The translations under genes were made by a program, and so were the position numbers. The notes under the pieces are model-generated. The model was not told the origin of the DNA. It was given only the letters and a program-made list of their open reading frames with translations, and did no database searches. Below, piece after piece: positions 23,657 to 32,673 of a stretch of DNA of 48,067 nucleotides. Numbering within the stretch: the first letter of the stretch is position 1; each line of letters begins with the position of its first letter. Origin of the DNA: Bacteroidales bacterium M6 (GTDB lineage Bacteria; Bacteroidota; Bacteroidia; Bacteroidales; Muribaculaceae); the NCBI GenBank assembly GCA_001689485.1, contig LUJQ01000040.1:1-48067 (forward strand), written 5' to 3'.

Positions 23657-25378
23657 ATGGTTGAAAACAAGGAGAATGAAACCACTGAGGTTTCAAAAGG
23701 ACTTAACTTCGTGGAGCAGATGGTGGCTGACGACCTCAAAGCCGGGAAGAATGGCGGACGTTTGAACACACGTTTCCCACCCGAACCTAACGGTTATCTC
23801 CATATCGGACATGCCAAAGCCATATGTATGGATTTCGGTATTGCTGAAAAATTCGGCGGGACATGCAACCTCCGTTTCGACGACACCAACCCCACAAAAG
23901 AAGACACCGAATACGTGGATGCAATCCGGGAAGATATTCACTGGCTCGGTTTTGACTGGGCCGACAGGGAATATTATGCATCGGATTATTTCCCCCAGCT
24001 ATATGATTTGGCCGTCAGGATGATAAAGGAAGGGAAAGCCTATGTCGACGACCAGACCTCAGAGGAAATCGCCGCTCAGAAAGGAACTCCGACCCAGGCT
24101 GGTATCAACAGCCCTTATCGTAGCCGTTCGGTGGAAGAAAACCTCGACCTTTTTGAACGCATGAATGCCGGTGAATTTGACGAAGGGGCGCGTGTGCTTC
24201 GTGCCAAAATCGATATGTCATCGTCAAATATGCATTTCCGCGACCCGGTAATGTACCGTATAATAAAATACCCCCACCATCGCACAGGAACTACATGGAA
24301 CGTTTACCCCATGTATGACTTTGCCCATGGTCAAAGCGACTATTTCGAAGGGGTGACGCATTCGATATGCACCCTTGAATTCGTTCCACATCGTCCGCTT
24401 TACGAATACTTCGTCAAGGAATTGGCCGATGATTCATATTGCCCTCGTCAGATTGAGTTTAACCGCCTCAACCTCACCTACACCGTGATGAGCAAACGCA
24501 AATTGCTGCAACTGGTGAAAGAGGGGCTGGTGGCCGGATGGGATGATCCGCGTATGCCTACCATTTCCGGCATGCGTCGCCGAGGTTATACACCCAAGGC
24601 TATCCGCAATTTCATCGACCGCATCGGTTATACCAAGATAGAGGAAGCGATGATTAGCATGTCATTGCTTGAACATGCCGTGCGCGAAGACCTCAACGCC
24701 ATCGCAACCCGTGGGATGGCCGTGCTTAACCCGGTAAAACTAGTTATCACGAATTATCCCGAAGGGCAGACCGAAACGGTTGAGATGGAGAACAACCCTG
24801 AGGATGCATCAGCAGGCACCCACAGCATGCCGTTTTCACGTGAAATATATATCGAGCGCGATGACTTCATGGAGAACCCTCCGAAAAAATTCTTCCGTCT
24901 CGCACCCGGTTCCGAAGTGCGTTTGAAAGGAGCCTACATCATCAAATGCAACGATGTGAATGATGTGGTGAAAGATGCTGATGGCAATATCGTGGAAATC
25001 CGATGCACTTATGACCCCGATACACGCAGCGGCCTCCCTGGGAGCCAGCGAAAAGTCAAAGGTACACTTCATTGGGTTTCTGCCCGACATGCTGTTGATG
25101 CAACAGTCCGTCTTTATGACCGGTTGTTCGGCGTGGAAAACCCGTCTGCTGAAACCGACAGGGATTTCCGGGAACTTCTTAATCCCGAATCGATGATAAC
25201 GCTTAACGGGGTTAAAGTAGAACCGTTTATTGCCGAAAACGCCCGTAAAGGTGAGAAATTCCAGTTCCAGCGTATCGGATATTTTACGCCAGATTATGAT
25301 TCAACAGCTGAAAAACTGATTTTCAACAGGACGATTGCCTTGAAGGACAGTTGGGAAAAAGCCCAGTCCAAACAATAA
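23657..25378 (+). CDS. glnS: Glutaminyl-tRNA synthetase
   Basis: GlnRS charges tRNA-Gln with glutamine. The 573-residue class I synthetase has FPPEPNGYLHIGHAKAICMD with the HIGH signature at 49-52, NLRFDDTNPTKEDTEYVDAI, and VMSKRKLLQLV as the KMSKS loop. The C-terminal beta-barrel anticodon-binding domains begin after about residue 340. The length and motif set match GlnRS rather than GluRS. It is followed 86 nt downstream by a TPR-protein gene and then by holB on the same strand; co-transcription is possible, but a GC-rich hairpin lies in the first spacer. Confidence 0.96.
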   Translation: MVENKENETTEVSKGLNFVEQMVADDLKAGKNGGRLNTRFPPEPNGYLHIGHAKAICMDFGIAEKFGGTCNLRFDDTNPTKEDTEYVDAIREDIHWLGFDWADREYYASDYFPQLYDLAVRMIKEGKAYVDDQTSEEIAAQKGTPTQAGINSPYRSRSVEENLDLFERMNAGEFDEGARVLRAKIDMSSSNMHFRDPVMYRIIKYPHHRTGTTWNVYPMYDFAHGQSDYFEGVTHSICTLEFVPHRPLYEYFVKELADDSYCPRQIEFNRLNLTYTVMSKRKLLQLVKEGLVAGWDDPRMPTISGMRRRGYTPKAIRNFIDRIGYTKIEEAMISMSLLEHAVREDLNAIATRGMAVLNPVKLVITNYPEGQTETVEMENNPEDASAGTHSMPFSREIYIERDDFMENPPKKFFRLAPGSEVRLKGAYIIKCNDVNDVVKDADGNIVEIRCTYDPDTRSGLPGSQRKVKGTLHWVSARHAVDATVRLYDRLFGVENPSAETDRDFRELLNPESMITLNGVKVEPFIAENARKGEKFQFQRIGYFTPDYDSTAEKLIFNRTIALKDSWEKAQSKQ

Positions 25379-25404
25379 GCAACACATGATATTTAACCCA
25401 CCAA

Positions 25405-25443
25405 GCGCGGCAGCGGCCTCGTCCGAGAGTGCCGTTGCCGCGC
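25405..25443 (+). other. GC-rich hairpin between glnS and the TPR gene
   Basis: GCGCGGCAGCGGC (25405-25417) pairs with GCCGTTGCCGCGC (25431-25443) except for one G-T wobble. No T run follows. It ends 21 nt before the next start codon, so it could act as an attenuator or mRNA processing site. Confidence 0.45.
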
Positions 25444-25464
25444 CTATATAAAACTCCTATAGAT

Positions 25465-26928
25465 ATGCTTGACGGCCAGCAGACCGACGAACAGTATATG
25501 CGAGAATTGTATGAGCGGTTCCTCAACGGTGTGAGGGACAACAACAACTCTGAATTTTATGAAGAGGATGAGCTGCTCGACATTTACGATTATGCGCAGG
25601 ACGAAGGGGATGAAATGGTACAGCTATATGTGCTTCTTGCAGGCGCCAGGCTTTATCCTGACAGCGATTTTCTTGACGAACGGAAAGCATTTTTCCTGTC
25701 GGCAATCAATAGCGATGCGGCACGCAACATGTTCGGTCGCAAAGGTAGGAAGAACTCTGCCCTGTGGGGGGTACTGAAGCTATCGCTCGACACTTATCCT
25801 GACGGCAATCCTGAAGATGGACTGGCAGAATTGTTGACGGGCGACCATCGGTTTAGCTGTGAAGCGGTGATAAGGCTCATTGATATGTTACATGAACTGA
25901 ACCGCGACGATTTAATTGCCGAAAACCTGCATATCCTACGCGAAAAGGCCGAAACTCCATCGTTGCTTTATTTTGAAGCGGCAGAAACACTTTACAATAA
26001 CGAGCAATATACCGCGACGGCACGCAATCTCGCCGACGAACTGACGCAACAAGACCCGTTCAACCCCGACAACTGGACGTTGCTGGCTAAAATAGAACTT
26101 GCCTTGCAACATCCGGCAGAATGCGTGGCCGCTTCGGACTACGCCCTTGCCATCGACCCCGACAACCAACGTGCGTTGCTTATAAAGGGAATCGGCCTGG
26201 TTGCAGCGGAAACAACAATCGACGAAGGCGTGGAAACACTGCGTCGCGTGCTGGCAACCTCCCCTGAAAATTCATATGCCGCCAAAGCCCTTGCCGAAGC
26301 TTACTCACGTCAGGGGAAGGCCCGGGCTGCATTGGAAGTGTATTCTTCATTTATGGAACACAATCCGGGCGAGCCATACATGATTCTCGACATCATGAAA
26401 CTCCATCCCGTGGACGCAGCACCATATTTGCAGATGTATGCGGCTTCAGAAGGTGACAACGAGCGCAAATGGCTTGAAGTGGCAGCCCAACTTGTCAATG
26501 ACGGGGAGGTGGATGAAGCAATCAGGATGCTGTCGTTTTATCATGAGCATTACACCCTGCATGAAGGGATGGAATACTATTTGCAGGTTCTTTACCGGGC
26601 CAGGAAATATGAGGAATATGCAACACTTTTCGGGAAATGCTGTTCTGAATCAGCAATGCCAGGAGGTATCAGCTACGGATTTTCTGCAAATGCATATCTG
26701 CTCCTCGCATCATCCTATCTGATGGCGGGTTTTTATGATGAAGCGGTTAAAATCTGCGAACTTATGTTGAAGGACCCTCCTGCAGCCTCTGACTATGAAG
26801 AACACCTGAGATGGAAGGGGATGCAGTTGACGCTCACGTTCATCCGTAACCTGGCCAAAGACCCGGATATTATGCCATCATCGCGTGAGGACTTCGACCC
26901 GCTTACATTCCAAATACCAATCAGCTAA
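25465..26928 (+). CDS. Tetratricopeptide repeat protein
   Basis: A 487-residue soluble protein without signal peptide. From about residue 150 it is made of helical repeats with the TPR pattern, for example LYFEAAETLYNNEQYTATAR, NWTLLAKIELALQHPAECVA, and AAKALAEAYSRQGKARAALE. The N-terminal 140 residues are acidic and helical. Such proteins are protein-interaction scaffolds; no partner can be named. A GTG at 25429 extends the frame by twelve codons, but that region forms part of the hairpin, so the ATG at 25465 is preferred. It lies 33 nt before holB, suggesting one transcript. Confidence 0.85.
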   Translation: MLDGQQTDEQYMRELYERFLNGVRDNNNSEFYEEDELLDIYDYAQDEGDEMVQLYVLLAGARLYPDSDFLDERKAFFLSAINSDAARNMFGRKGRKNSALWGVLKLSLDTYPDGNPEDGLAELLTGDHRFSCEAVIRLIDMLHELNRDDLIAENLHILREKAETPSLLYFEAAETLYNNEQYTATARNLADELTQQDPFNPDNWTLLAKIELALQHPAECVAASDYALAIDPDNQRALLIKGIGLVAAETTIDEGVETLRRVLATSPENSYAAKALAEAYSRQGKARAALEVYSSFMEHNPGEPYMILDIMKLHPVDAAPYLQMYAASEGDNERKWLEVAAQLVNDGEVDEAIRMLSFYHEHYTLHEGMEYYLQVLYRARKYEEYATLFGKCCSESAMPGGISYGFSANAYLLLASSYLMAGFYDEAVKICELMLKDPPAASDYEEHLRWKGMQLTLTFIRNLAKDPDIMPSSREDFDPLTFQIPIS

Positions 26929-26961
26929 TTTTCAAACCACGGAAGTTATCTTTAACCGGCT

Positions 26962-28083
26962 ATGAAATTTTCTGATATCCCGGCTCACGAACATGTCAAG
27001 GAACGTCTGCGAACACTCGTCGACAACAACCGGCTTCCTCACGCCTTGTTACTGGAAGGGCCTGAGGGGGTGGGTAAATTCGCGTTAGCCCGTGCGTTAG
27101 CCCAATATCTTCATTGTGAAAACCGCATAAATGGGGACTCCTGCGGCATATGCCCCTCATGCCGACAACACGACACGTTTAACCAGGCCGACACATTCTA
27201 CTCTTTCCCGGTCCTTAAATCGGTTGCCGATGCAGGGATTTCCGATGACCTGATGCCGGAATGGAAATCCTTTTTAGCCGGGAATCCGTTTATGAATTTC
27301 GAACAGTGGCTCACGGCACTTGGCAATCCTAACGGCCAGCCGTTGATTTATTCAGCCGAGAGCTTGAACATCATACGGAAATTCTCAACAACGTCCTATT
27401 CCACCCGTTACAAGGTACTGCTGATGTGGCTCCCTGAAAGGATGCAACCTGATTGTGCCAACAAACTGCTCAAACTGATTGAAGAGCCTCTGGAGGACAG
27501 CATACTGATTTTCACATCCGACAATCCGCAACTTATCCTGCCTACCATTTACTCACGCCTGCAACGGATAAAGGTCAAACGTCTTCCCGACGGTGATGTG
27601 TCACACTATCTGCACACCCGCTATTCACTCTCTGATGCCGATGCAGCCGCAGTGGCACACCTTGCCGATGGAAGCATAATTGCAGCTGAAAAACAAATTT
27701 CGGTTTCTGATGAATCACGCCAATTCCTACAATATTTCATCGGGCTTATGCGCGGGGCTTGGCAACGCAAAGTCGCGGTTTTAAAAAAGTGGTCGGTTGA
27801 CGTGGCAACCCTTGGGCGGGAGGCCGAAATGCGTTTCCTCGATTATTGCAGCAGGATGATGCGGGAAAATTTCATCTACAATATCGGGGATGGGTCTTTG
27901 GTATATCTGAATTCCGAGGAACAATCATTCTGCCGGAATTTCGCGCCATTTATCAATGAACGAAATGTCGAGAGCCTGTTGAGGGAATTCAATCAGGCCA
28001 AAACCGACATAGCAGCCAACGGAAATGCCAAAATAATCCTGTTTGACCTGGCAATAAAAATCATTTTACTACTAAAGAACTGA
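26962..28083 (+). CDS. holB: DNA polymerase III subunit delta'
   Basis: This clamp-loader ATPase-fold subunit helps load the sliding clamp during replication. The 373-residue protein begins with the family pattern FSDIPAHEHVKERLRTLV and RLPHALLLEGPEGVGKFALA (Walker A-like loop, 33-40), followed by a zinc module with Cys61, Cys64 and Cys67 (CGICPSC), and KLLKLIEEPLEDSILIFTSD with the LIEEP block of delta'/DnaX proteins. The SRLQRIKVKRL segment after YSRLQ is the sensor region. Between the Walker loop and the catalytic block there is an insert of about 50 residues. It is the last gene of the glnS-side cluster and ends at a strong terminator. Confidence 0.88.
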   Translation: MKFSDIPAHEHVKERLRTLVDNNRLPHALLLEGPEGVGKFALARALAQYLHCENRINGDSCGICPSCRQHDTFNQADTFYSFPVLKSVADAGISDDLMPEWKSFLAGNPFMNFEQWLTALGNPNGQPLIYSAESLNIIRKFSTTSYSTRYKVLLMWLPERMQPDCANKLLKLIEEPLEDSILIFTSDNPQLILPTIYSRLQRIKVKRLPDGDVSHYLHTRYSLSDADAAAVAHLADGSIIAAEKQISVSDESRQFLQYFIGLMRGAWQRKVAVLKKWSVDVATLGREAEMRFLDYCSRMMRENFIYNIGDGSLVYLNSEEQSFCRNFAPFINERNVESLLREFNQAKTDIAANGNAKIILFDLAIKIILLLKN

Positions 28084-28097
28084 GCATTTTATATTCT

Positions 28098-28155
28098 CCT
28101 GAAAACGACACAGCTACACACCGGGTTATCGGTATGTAGCTGTGTCGTTTTCAGG
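28098..28155. terminator. Bidirectional terminator between holB and the DUF3127 gene
   Basis: Two perfect 21-nt arms (28098-28118 and 28135-28155) separated by 16 nt lie between the convergent genes, 15 nt from each stop codon. Confidence 0.85.
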
Positions 28156-28170
28156 ATATATATAATGCGT

Positions 28171-28563
28171 TTAGAACGGCAGGTCATCTGTTGCCGAAGC
28201 GTCATTAACGGGGAAACCGCCCGGTATGGTCTGTGCAGGAGGTTCCGGGAAAGCCGCCCCACCTGCTACAGGTGCAGGCGCTGCACCCATGCCCGCAGCA
28301 GCCGGTTCCGACTTCCAGCCACGTATGCTGGTAAACCAGCGACCGTTATATTCACGGCTTTCAATATCAAAGCTCAACTTTATGATGTCGCCAACGTTAA
28401 GCGGGAACTGATCGGCACGCTCGCCAAAGAAGTCAAAATGTATCTTGCGGGGATATGTCTCCTGTGTTTCAAGCACATATTCGCGTTTTTTCCATGCGTT
28501 ACCGGCCCTTGAAGTTCCCGACATTTCGGGAAGAGCCAATATAATCTTACCGGTTACTTCCAT
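28171..28563 (-). CDS. DUF3127 protein with OB-like domain and SSB-like C-terminal tip
   Basis: A 130-residue protein. Residues 1-87 (MEVTGKIILALPEMSGTSRA, NVGDIIKLSFDIESREYNGR) match the DUF3127 family of Bacteroidetes and have the strand pattern of an OB fold like that of single-stranded DNA-binding protein. Residues 88-122 form a flexible Ala/Gly/Pro-rich linker and the chain ends in TDDLPF, very close to the DDIPF tip with which SSB recruits repair and replication proteins. The domain call is firm; a DNA-binding role is inference. The frame is open to 28629, but the promoter sits inside that extension, so the ATG at 28563 is the start. Confidence 0.85.
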   Translation of the reverse strand: MEVTGKIILALPEMSGTSRAGNAWKKREYVLETQETYPRKIHFDFFGERADQFPLNVGDIIKLSFDIESREYNGRWFTSIRGWKSEPAAAGMGAAPAPVAGGAAFPEPPAQTIPGGFPVNDASATDDLPF

Positions 28564-28598
28564 TGTAGATTTTAGAGTTCTGTTAATGTTTCGAACTA

Positions 28599-28630
28599 CA
28601 AAATTAGCCATTCCCCCCCACCTCCCCAAA
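28599..28630 (-). promoter_or_regulatory. Consensus promoter of the DUF3127 gene
   Basis: On the minus strand TTTG (28630-28627), 20 nt, then TAATTTTG (28606-28599): an exact Bacteroidetes -33/-7 pair with ideal spacing. The leader is about 30 nt. Confidence 0.75.
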
Positions 28631-28681
28631 TTTTATACGCAGAAAGTGAGCCGGAAAATTCGGCATCCCATGGCATTTGAC

Positions 28682-28689
28682 TAACTTTG
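28682..28689 (+). promoter_or_regulatory. -7 element (TAACTTTG) for the DUF695-like gene
   Basis: It is an exact TAnnTTTG match 80 nt before the ATG at 28770; the -33 region lacks TTTG. Confidence 0.45.
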
Positions 28690-28769
28690 ATGTCGAATAA
28701 TCATACCGGCGAATATGCCACTACGATATCAACACTCACCCTAAACAATAATCAGCAATCATAGTCGAC

Positions 28770-29207
28770 ATGGCAACATGGCTAACATCCCCGTTCGAAA
28801 GCAATGAATCCGGCAACCTCGTTATGGGGTCGGTTCGCAAAGATATTGATAAGTTCAAATCCAATCCGAAGTTCAAATTCCGTATTGACGTATGCTGGGA
28901 ATACACAGCGGCGTTGCATGGTATGCCGAATGACGTCGACTCCGAATTGATGGAACAGGTGGAGGAATCCTTGAATTCGGTTTTTGAAAAAGACCCCGTT
29001 GCAATTCTCACCGAAGTCTATACCGGCGAAGGTGCAAGGAATCTGGTGTTTTACACCCTTAGCCTGCATATTTTTCAGAAAAAATTTAACGAGGCATTGG
29101 AAGATTTTCCTCAATTGCCTCTGACATTCTCAGTTGAAGAAGACAACGCATGGGAAGAATACACCCGCATGCTGGCTATTGCCAAAACTGACGAGGAGGA
29201 TATGTAA
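28770..29207 (+). CDS. DUF695-like cytosolic protein
   Basis: A 145-residue acidic protein without signal or membrane segments. The middle and end (FKFRIDVCWEYTAALHGMP, a helix with LMEQVEESLNSVFEKD, VAILTEVYTGEGARNLVFYT, then LPLTFSVEEDNAWEEYTRML) follow the pattern of DUF695 domains: strand, helix, a TG...R..FY.Y strand, and an ED..W..Y ending. No biochemical function is known to me for that family. It is divergent from the DUF3127 gene, followed by a terminator and by the convergent FAD dehydrogenase gene. Confidence 0.65.
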   Translation: MATWLTSPFESNESGNLVMGSVRKDIDKFKSNPKFKFRIDVCWEYTAALHGMPNDVDSELMEQVEESLNSVFEKDPVAILTEVYTGEGARNLVFYTLSLHIFQKKFNEALEDFPQLPLTFSVEEDNAWEEYTRMLAIAKTDEEDM

Positions 29208-29238
29208 ACCCTCTGACCTACCGGGAAATATCACACGA

Positions 29239-29293
29239 TAAAAATACCTGCCTTTGTAAAAAGATTAACTTTCACCAAGGGCAGGTATTTTTA
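29239..29293. terminator. Terminator between the DUF695-like gene and the FAD dehydrogenase gene
   Basis: TAAAAATACCTGCC (from 29239) pairs with GGCAGGTATTTTTA (ending 29293) across about 27 nt. A and T runs on the two sides allow use from both directions. Confidence 0.7.
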
Positions 29294-29308
29294 CGTATAT
29301 TTTAATTC

Positions 29309-30883
29309 TTAATCTATTCTCAAGCCTGCCAAATTAGCAACCGCTTCGGCACAACGGCGGCCATCAATTGCCGCAGAAACTATACCGCCGGCATATCCCG
29401 CACCTTCACCACATGGATATAAGCCCTCATAAACCACATGGCGGAGGGTTTCATTATCACGGGGTATCCTGACGGGGGACGAAGTCCGGGTTTCGGCTCC
29501 GATCAAAGTTGCATCATTAGTCAGGAAACCACGTGATTTCCTACCGAACTCTGCAAATCCCTTCTGCAATCTCTTTGCAATGAATGCAGGCAGGAGCTTG
29601 TCGATACGGGCCGGATGTATGCCTGCTGCATATGATGTGGCAGGCAATGACGACGAAGCCTTCCCGTTAACAAAATCATGCATTCGTTGTGCAGGCGCGT
29701 TTTGCGAGCCATCAGCATCTTCAGAAAACCGCCTCTCCACATCTTCTTGGAAATGCATCACTTTCAAATCCCCATATTGGTCATAACTCGGAAGGTCTTC
29801 AGGAAGCACCTCCACCACCATTCCTGAATTAGCCCATTTGGTGCCACGCGATGCAGGCGACATCCCGTTAACCACCAATTGCCCCTGTTCCGTGGCAGCA
29901 GGAATTATAAAACCTCCCGGACACATACAGAATGAATAGACCGCCCGGTTATCGACACGCGTCAGCATGGAATATTCGGCAGGCGGCAGGTATTTGCCTC
30001 GACCTCCCGGATTATGGTACTGTATTTTGTCGATAAGCTGCTGCGGATGCTCCAGACGCACCCCGATTGCAATACCTTTGGGTTCTATGGCTATTCCTTT
30101 GGCATGAAGCAAACGGTAAACATCTCGTGCCGAATGGCCTGTTGCAAGGATTACAGGGCCGTGGAATGTCTCCCCTTCGGATGTCATGACACCACACACC
30201 TTTCCCCCATCAGTCAATATATCGGTTACACGGGTTGAGAAATGCACCTCTCCACCGCTGCGCAAAATCGTCTCACGTATTGCTTTGATTACTTTTGGCA
30301 AACGGTCGGTACCGATATGCGGATGTGCGTCTACCAGTATTTCAGGCGATGCACCGTGTGCCACAAATGTTTTCAGTATATCCTCCACAGGGCCACGCTT
30401 CTTGCTGCGGGTGTATAGCTTCCCGTCAGAATATGCCCCGGCACCACCCTCGCCAAAACAATAGTTTGAATCGGGATTGACAATGTTTTCACGTGAAATC
30501 AAAGCCATATCCCTGCCCCGTTCCTCCACGCTTTTGCCCCGTTCGAGCACAACAGGCTTAAGACCCGATTCTATAAGACGCAACGCGGCGAACAATCCTG
30601 CAGGGCCTGCTCCGACAACTATAACCTGTGGTGCATCAGAAACCGGCTTATAATTAGGTATAGCGATTTTTTCAACCTCATCAGCAGGCAATTCGTCAAT
30701 ATATATATCGAGGCTCAGATTAATCGCTACATTGCGTTGTCGTGCATCAATCGAGCGTTTCCTGATTTTTATATCTTTTATGCGGTTCACATCAACCCCA
30801 AGGCGTGTCGACACTGCGGCCTGAAGTCTTAAAGGCACATATGCCACTTCGGGTGACACACGCATATCAATCGTTTCAATCAT
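29309..30883 (-). CDS. FAD-dependent dehydrogenase (COG2509 type)
   Basis: A 524-residue flavoprotein. The N-terminal 75 residues are a small alpha-beta domain (IKIRKRSIDARQRNVAINLS), typical of this group. The Rossmann loop VIVVGAGPAGLFAALRLIES has GAGPAG at 91-96, followed by FGEGGAGAYSDGKLYTR, ATGHSARD and a C-terminal FAD block with GEGAGYAGGIVSAAIDGRR. It matches the uncharacterised FAD dehydrogenases often annotated as NAD(P)/FAD-dependent oxidoreductase; the substrate is not known. No iron-sulphur or membrane segment is present. It is about 67 nt upstream of the MATE gene stop with no obvious promoter in between. Confidence 0.88.
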   Translation of the reverse strand: MIETIDMRVSPEVAYVPLRLQAAVSTRLGVDVNRIKDIKIRKRSIDARQRNVAINLSLDIYIDELPADEVEKIAIPNYKPVSDAPQVIVVGAGPAGLFAALRLIESGLKPVVLERGKSVEERGRDMALISRENIVNPDSNYCFGEGGAGAYSDGKLYTRSKKRGPVEDILKTFVAHGASPEILVDAHPHIGTDRLPKVIKAIRETILRSGGEVHFSTRVTDILTDGGKVCGVMTSEGETFHGPVILATGHSARDVYRLLHAKGIAIEPKGIAIGVRLEHPQQLIDKIQYHNPGGRGKYLPPAEYSMLTRVDNRAVYSFCMCPGGFIIPAATEQGQLVVNGMSPASRGTKWANSGMVVEVLPEDLPSYDQYGDLKVMHFQEDVERRFSEDADGSQNAPAQRMHDFVNGKASSSLPATSYAAGIHPARIDKLLPAFIAKRLQKGFAEFGRKSRGFLTNDATLIGAETRTSSPVRIPRDNETLRHVVYEGLYPCGEGAGYAGGIVSAAIDGRRCAEAVANLAGLRID

Positions 30884-30950
30884 TATCGTTTATCGTTATT
30901 ACGTATTAATCATTAGGAAGCCGGATGTCAGGTTTCCCGTAAATCACCAC

Positions 30951-32402
30951 TCATGCAGGCCATTGACCCAACGCCTTGAGTTTGCGCTCATGACGACGGA
31001 GCATATACACCGCAGTAGTAATGGCAACTATAAAGGCAAGCATGTCGCTTCCTGCCATGGACGCCCATACTCCAGGTACCCCGAAATGTTTCGGAAGAAT
31101 CAACAGGAAGGGCAACAGGAAAAGCAACTGGCGGGTAAGTGACAGGAAAATTGAAAGTTGCGGCTTACCTATTGACTGGAAGAAATTCTGTATCACAATC
31201 TGGCACCCCACCACAGGATAACATATAAAATAGATGCGGAACCCGTCACGTGCAATCTGAATCAGTCGTTCATCAACCGTGAACAATCGGCTTATTGCGT
31301 CAGGGAAAGCCTCGGTCAGGAAGCATCCGAATGCCGTAATGGCGCATCCGATCCATATCCCTTTCATCAGGGTCGCTTTTACACGCCCCCATTGGTTCGC
31401 CCCGTAATTGAATCCAAGTATCGGCTGCATGCCTTGCGTAACCCCGAATACCACCATCACGAAAAACATCGTGGTCCGGTTCATGATTCCGAATGCGCCG
31501 ATTGCAAGATTGCCATCGGCGCCCCCGCATTCCAGCAAGGCTTTATTGAGAAAAATCACCACGATACAGGCACATACATTCATGAGGAACGGTGACAGGC
31601 CAATAGCATATATCTTTTTTAAAATCGATCCCGTACACCAACGGTTACGCGGATTGAAATGGACAAAACTCTTTTTTGACAAAAAGTGATGAAGCACCCA
31701 TATAAATGCCGCGAACTGCCCGCAGTTAGTTGCCCATGCGGCTCCCGCAATACCCCAATCGAATGTGTAAATAAACAATGGAGCCAAAGCCACGTTGACC
31801 ACTACAGAAAGTAGTGCCGAAATCATGGCCTTACGCGGATATCCTGTAGCCCGCATCAAATTGTTCAGCCCTATGAAAACATACGACACCGGCGTGGCAT
31901 ATAGAATCACCTCCATAAATTCACGGGCATACGAAACCGTTTCAAGGGTAGCCCCGAAAAACATTAATATAGGGTCAAGATACCACAAGGTCACACCTCC
32001 GAACAGGATGGCATGCAGCATGCAGAACGTCATGACATTGTTAACGACATCGGTTGCACGCGACACATTTTTCTGCCCCAGGAAAATCGAGCTTATAGTC
32101 GCGCCTCCGGCCGCAATAAGCGTGCAGAAGGCCATAACCAGGTTCATCAGCGGCAGGGTTATAGCCAGACCGGCAATCGCCATAGGCCCGACACCACGCC
32201 CGATGAAAATACTGTCGACAATATTATAGACAGATACTGCCACACTGGCAATAATCGCCGGAATGGAATATTCCAGCAAAAGTTTACCAATAGGGCGTGT
32301 ACCCAGTGTCATCGGGTCGTTTTTCGGAAGCTGCCCCGGTAACTCCATATCACGGCGGGTATTATTCAACGACTTGCTATTTGAACTGTTATTTACTGAC
32401 AT
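30951..32402 (-). CDS. MATE family efflux transporter
   Basis: A 483-residue inner-membrane protein with twelve predicted helices after a polar N-terminal extension of about 35 residues. LLLEYSIPAIIASVAVSVYN and IDSIFIGRGVGPMAIAGLAI open the first bundle; GVTQGMQPILGFNYGAN is the matching motif in the second bundle and is typical of the NorM/DinF-like group in Bacteroidetes and Firmicutes. It is only distantly similar to the MATE protein at the left of the window. Substrate unknown. The FAD dehydrogenase gene follows downstream on the same strand, so the two may share a transcript. Confidence 0.92.
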   Translation of the reverse strand: MSVNNSSNSKSLNNTRRDMELPGQLPKNDPMTLGTRPIGKLLLEYSIPAIIASVAVSVYNIVDSIFIGRGVGPMAIAGLAITLPLMNLVMAFCTLIAAGGATISSIFLGQKNVSRATDVVNNVMTFCMLHAILFGGVTLWYLDPILMFFGATLETVSYAREFMEVILYATPVSYVFIGLNNLMRATGYPRKAMISALLSVVVNVALAPLFIYTFDWGIAGAAWATNCGQFAAFIWVLHHFLSKKSFVHFNPRNRWCTGSILKKIYAIGLSPFLMNVCACIVVIFLNKALLECGGADGNLAIGAFGIMNRTTMFFVMVVFGVTQGMQPILGFNYGANQWGRVKATLMKGIWIGCAITAFGCFLTEAFPDAISRLFTVDERLIQIARDGFRIYFICYPVVGCQIVIQNFFQSIGKPQLSIFLSLTRQLLFLLPFLLILPKHFGVPGVWASMAGSDMLAFIVAITTAVYMLRRHERKLKALGQWPA

Positions 32403-32494
32403 GTAATCGGATTAATACACGAGGTACGTATTATCATTTCCCCTTTCATTATATCAAAGTCAAAATGACTTTATATTTGCGTTCCTAACATTTG

Positions 32495-32502
32495 CAAAGG
32501 TA
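32495..32502 (-). promoter_or_regulatory. -7 element (TACCTTTG) for the second MATE gene
   Basis: It is an exact consensus match on the minus strand, 92 nt before the start at 32402. The -33 region holds TTTA rather than TTTG. Confidence 0.45.
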
Positions 32503-32606
32503 CACATAAAAAACGACAAAGCCTAAACAGTTTTCACGGCTGGGCAGGTATAATCCGAGGCGTTTAACCCGTCTGTCAGTAGCAGTGATTCATTCTGTTA
32601 CCACAT

Positions 32607-32638
32607 TTTGCACAACAACATTAAAACGCTTAACTTTG
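32607..32638 (+). promoter_or_regulatory. Consensus promoter of the HAD phosphatase gene
   Basis: TTTG (32607-32610), 20 nt, TAACTTTG (32631-32638): an exact -33/-7 pair. The transcript would start near 32645, about 29 nt before the ATG. Confidence 0.75.
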
Positions 32639-32673
32639 CAGCGTTTAACAGGTAATTTAGAACACGTAAGTTT

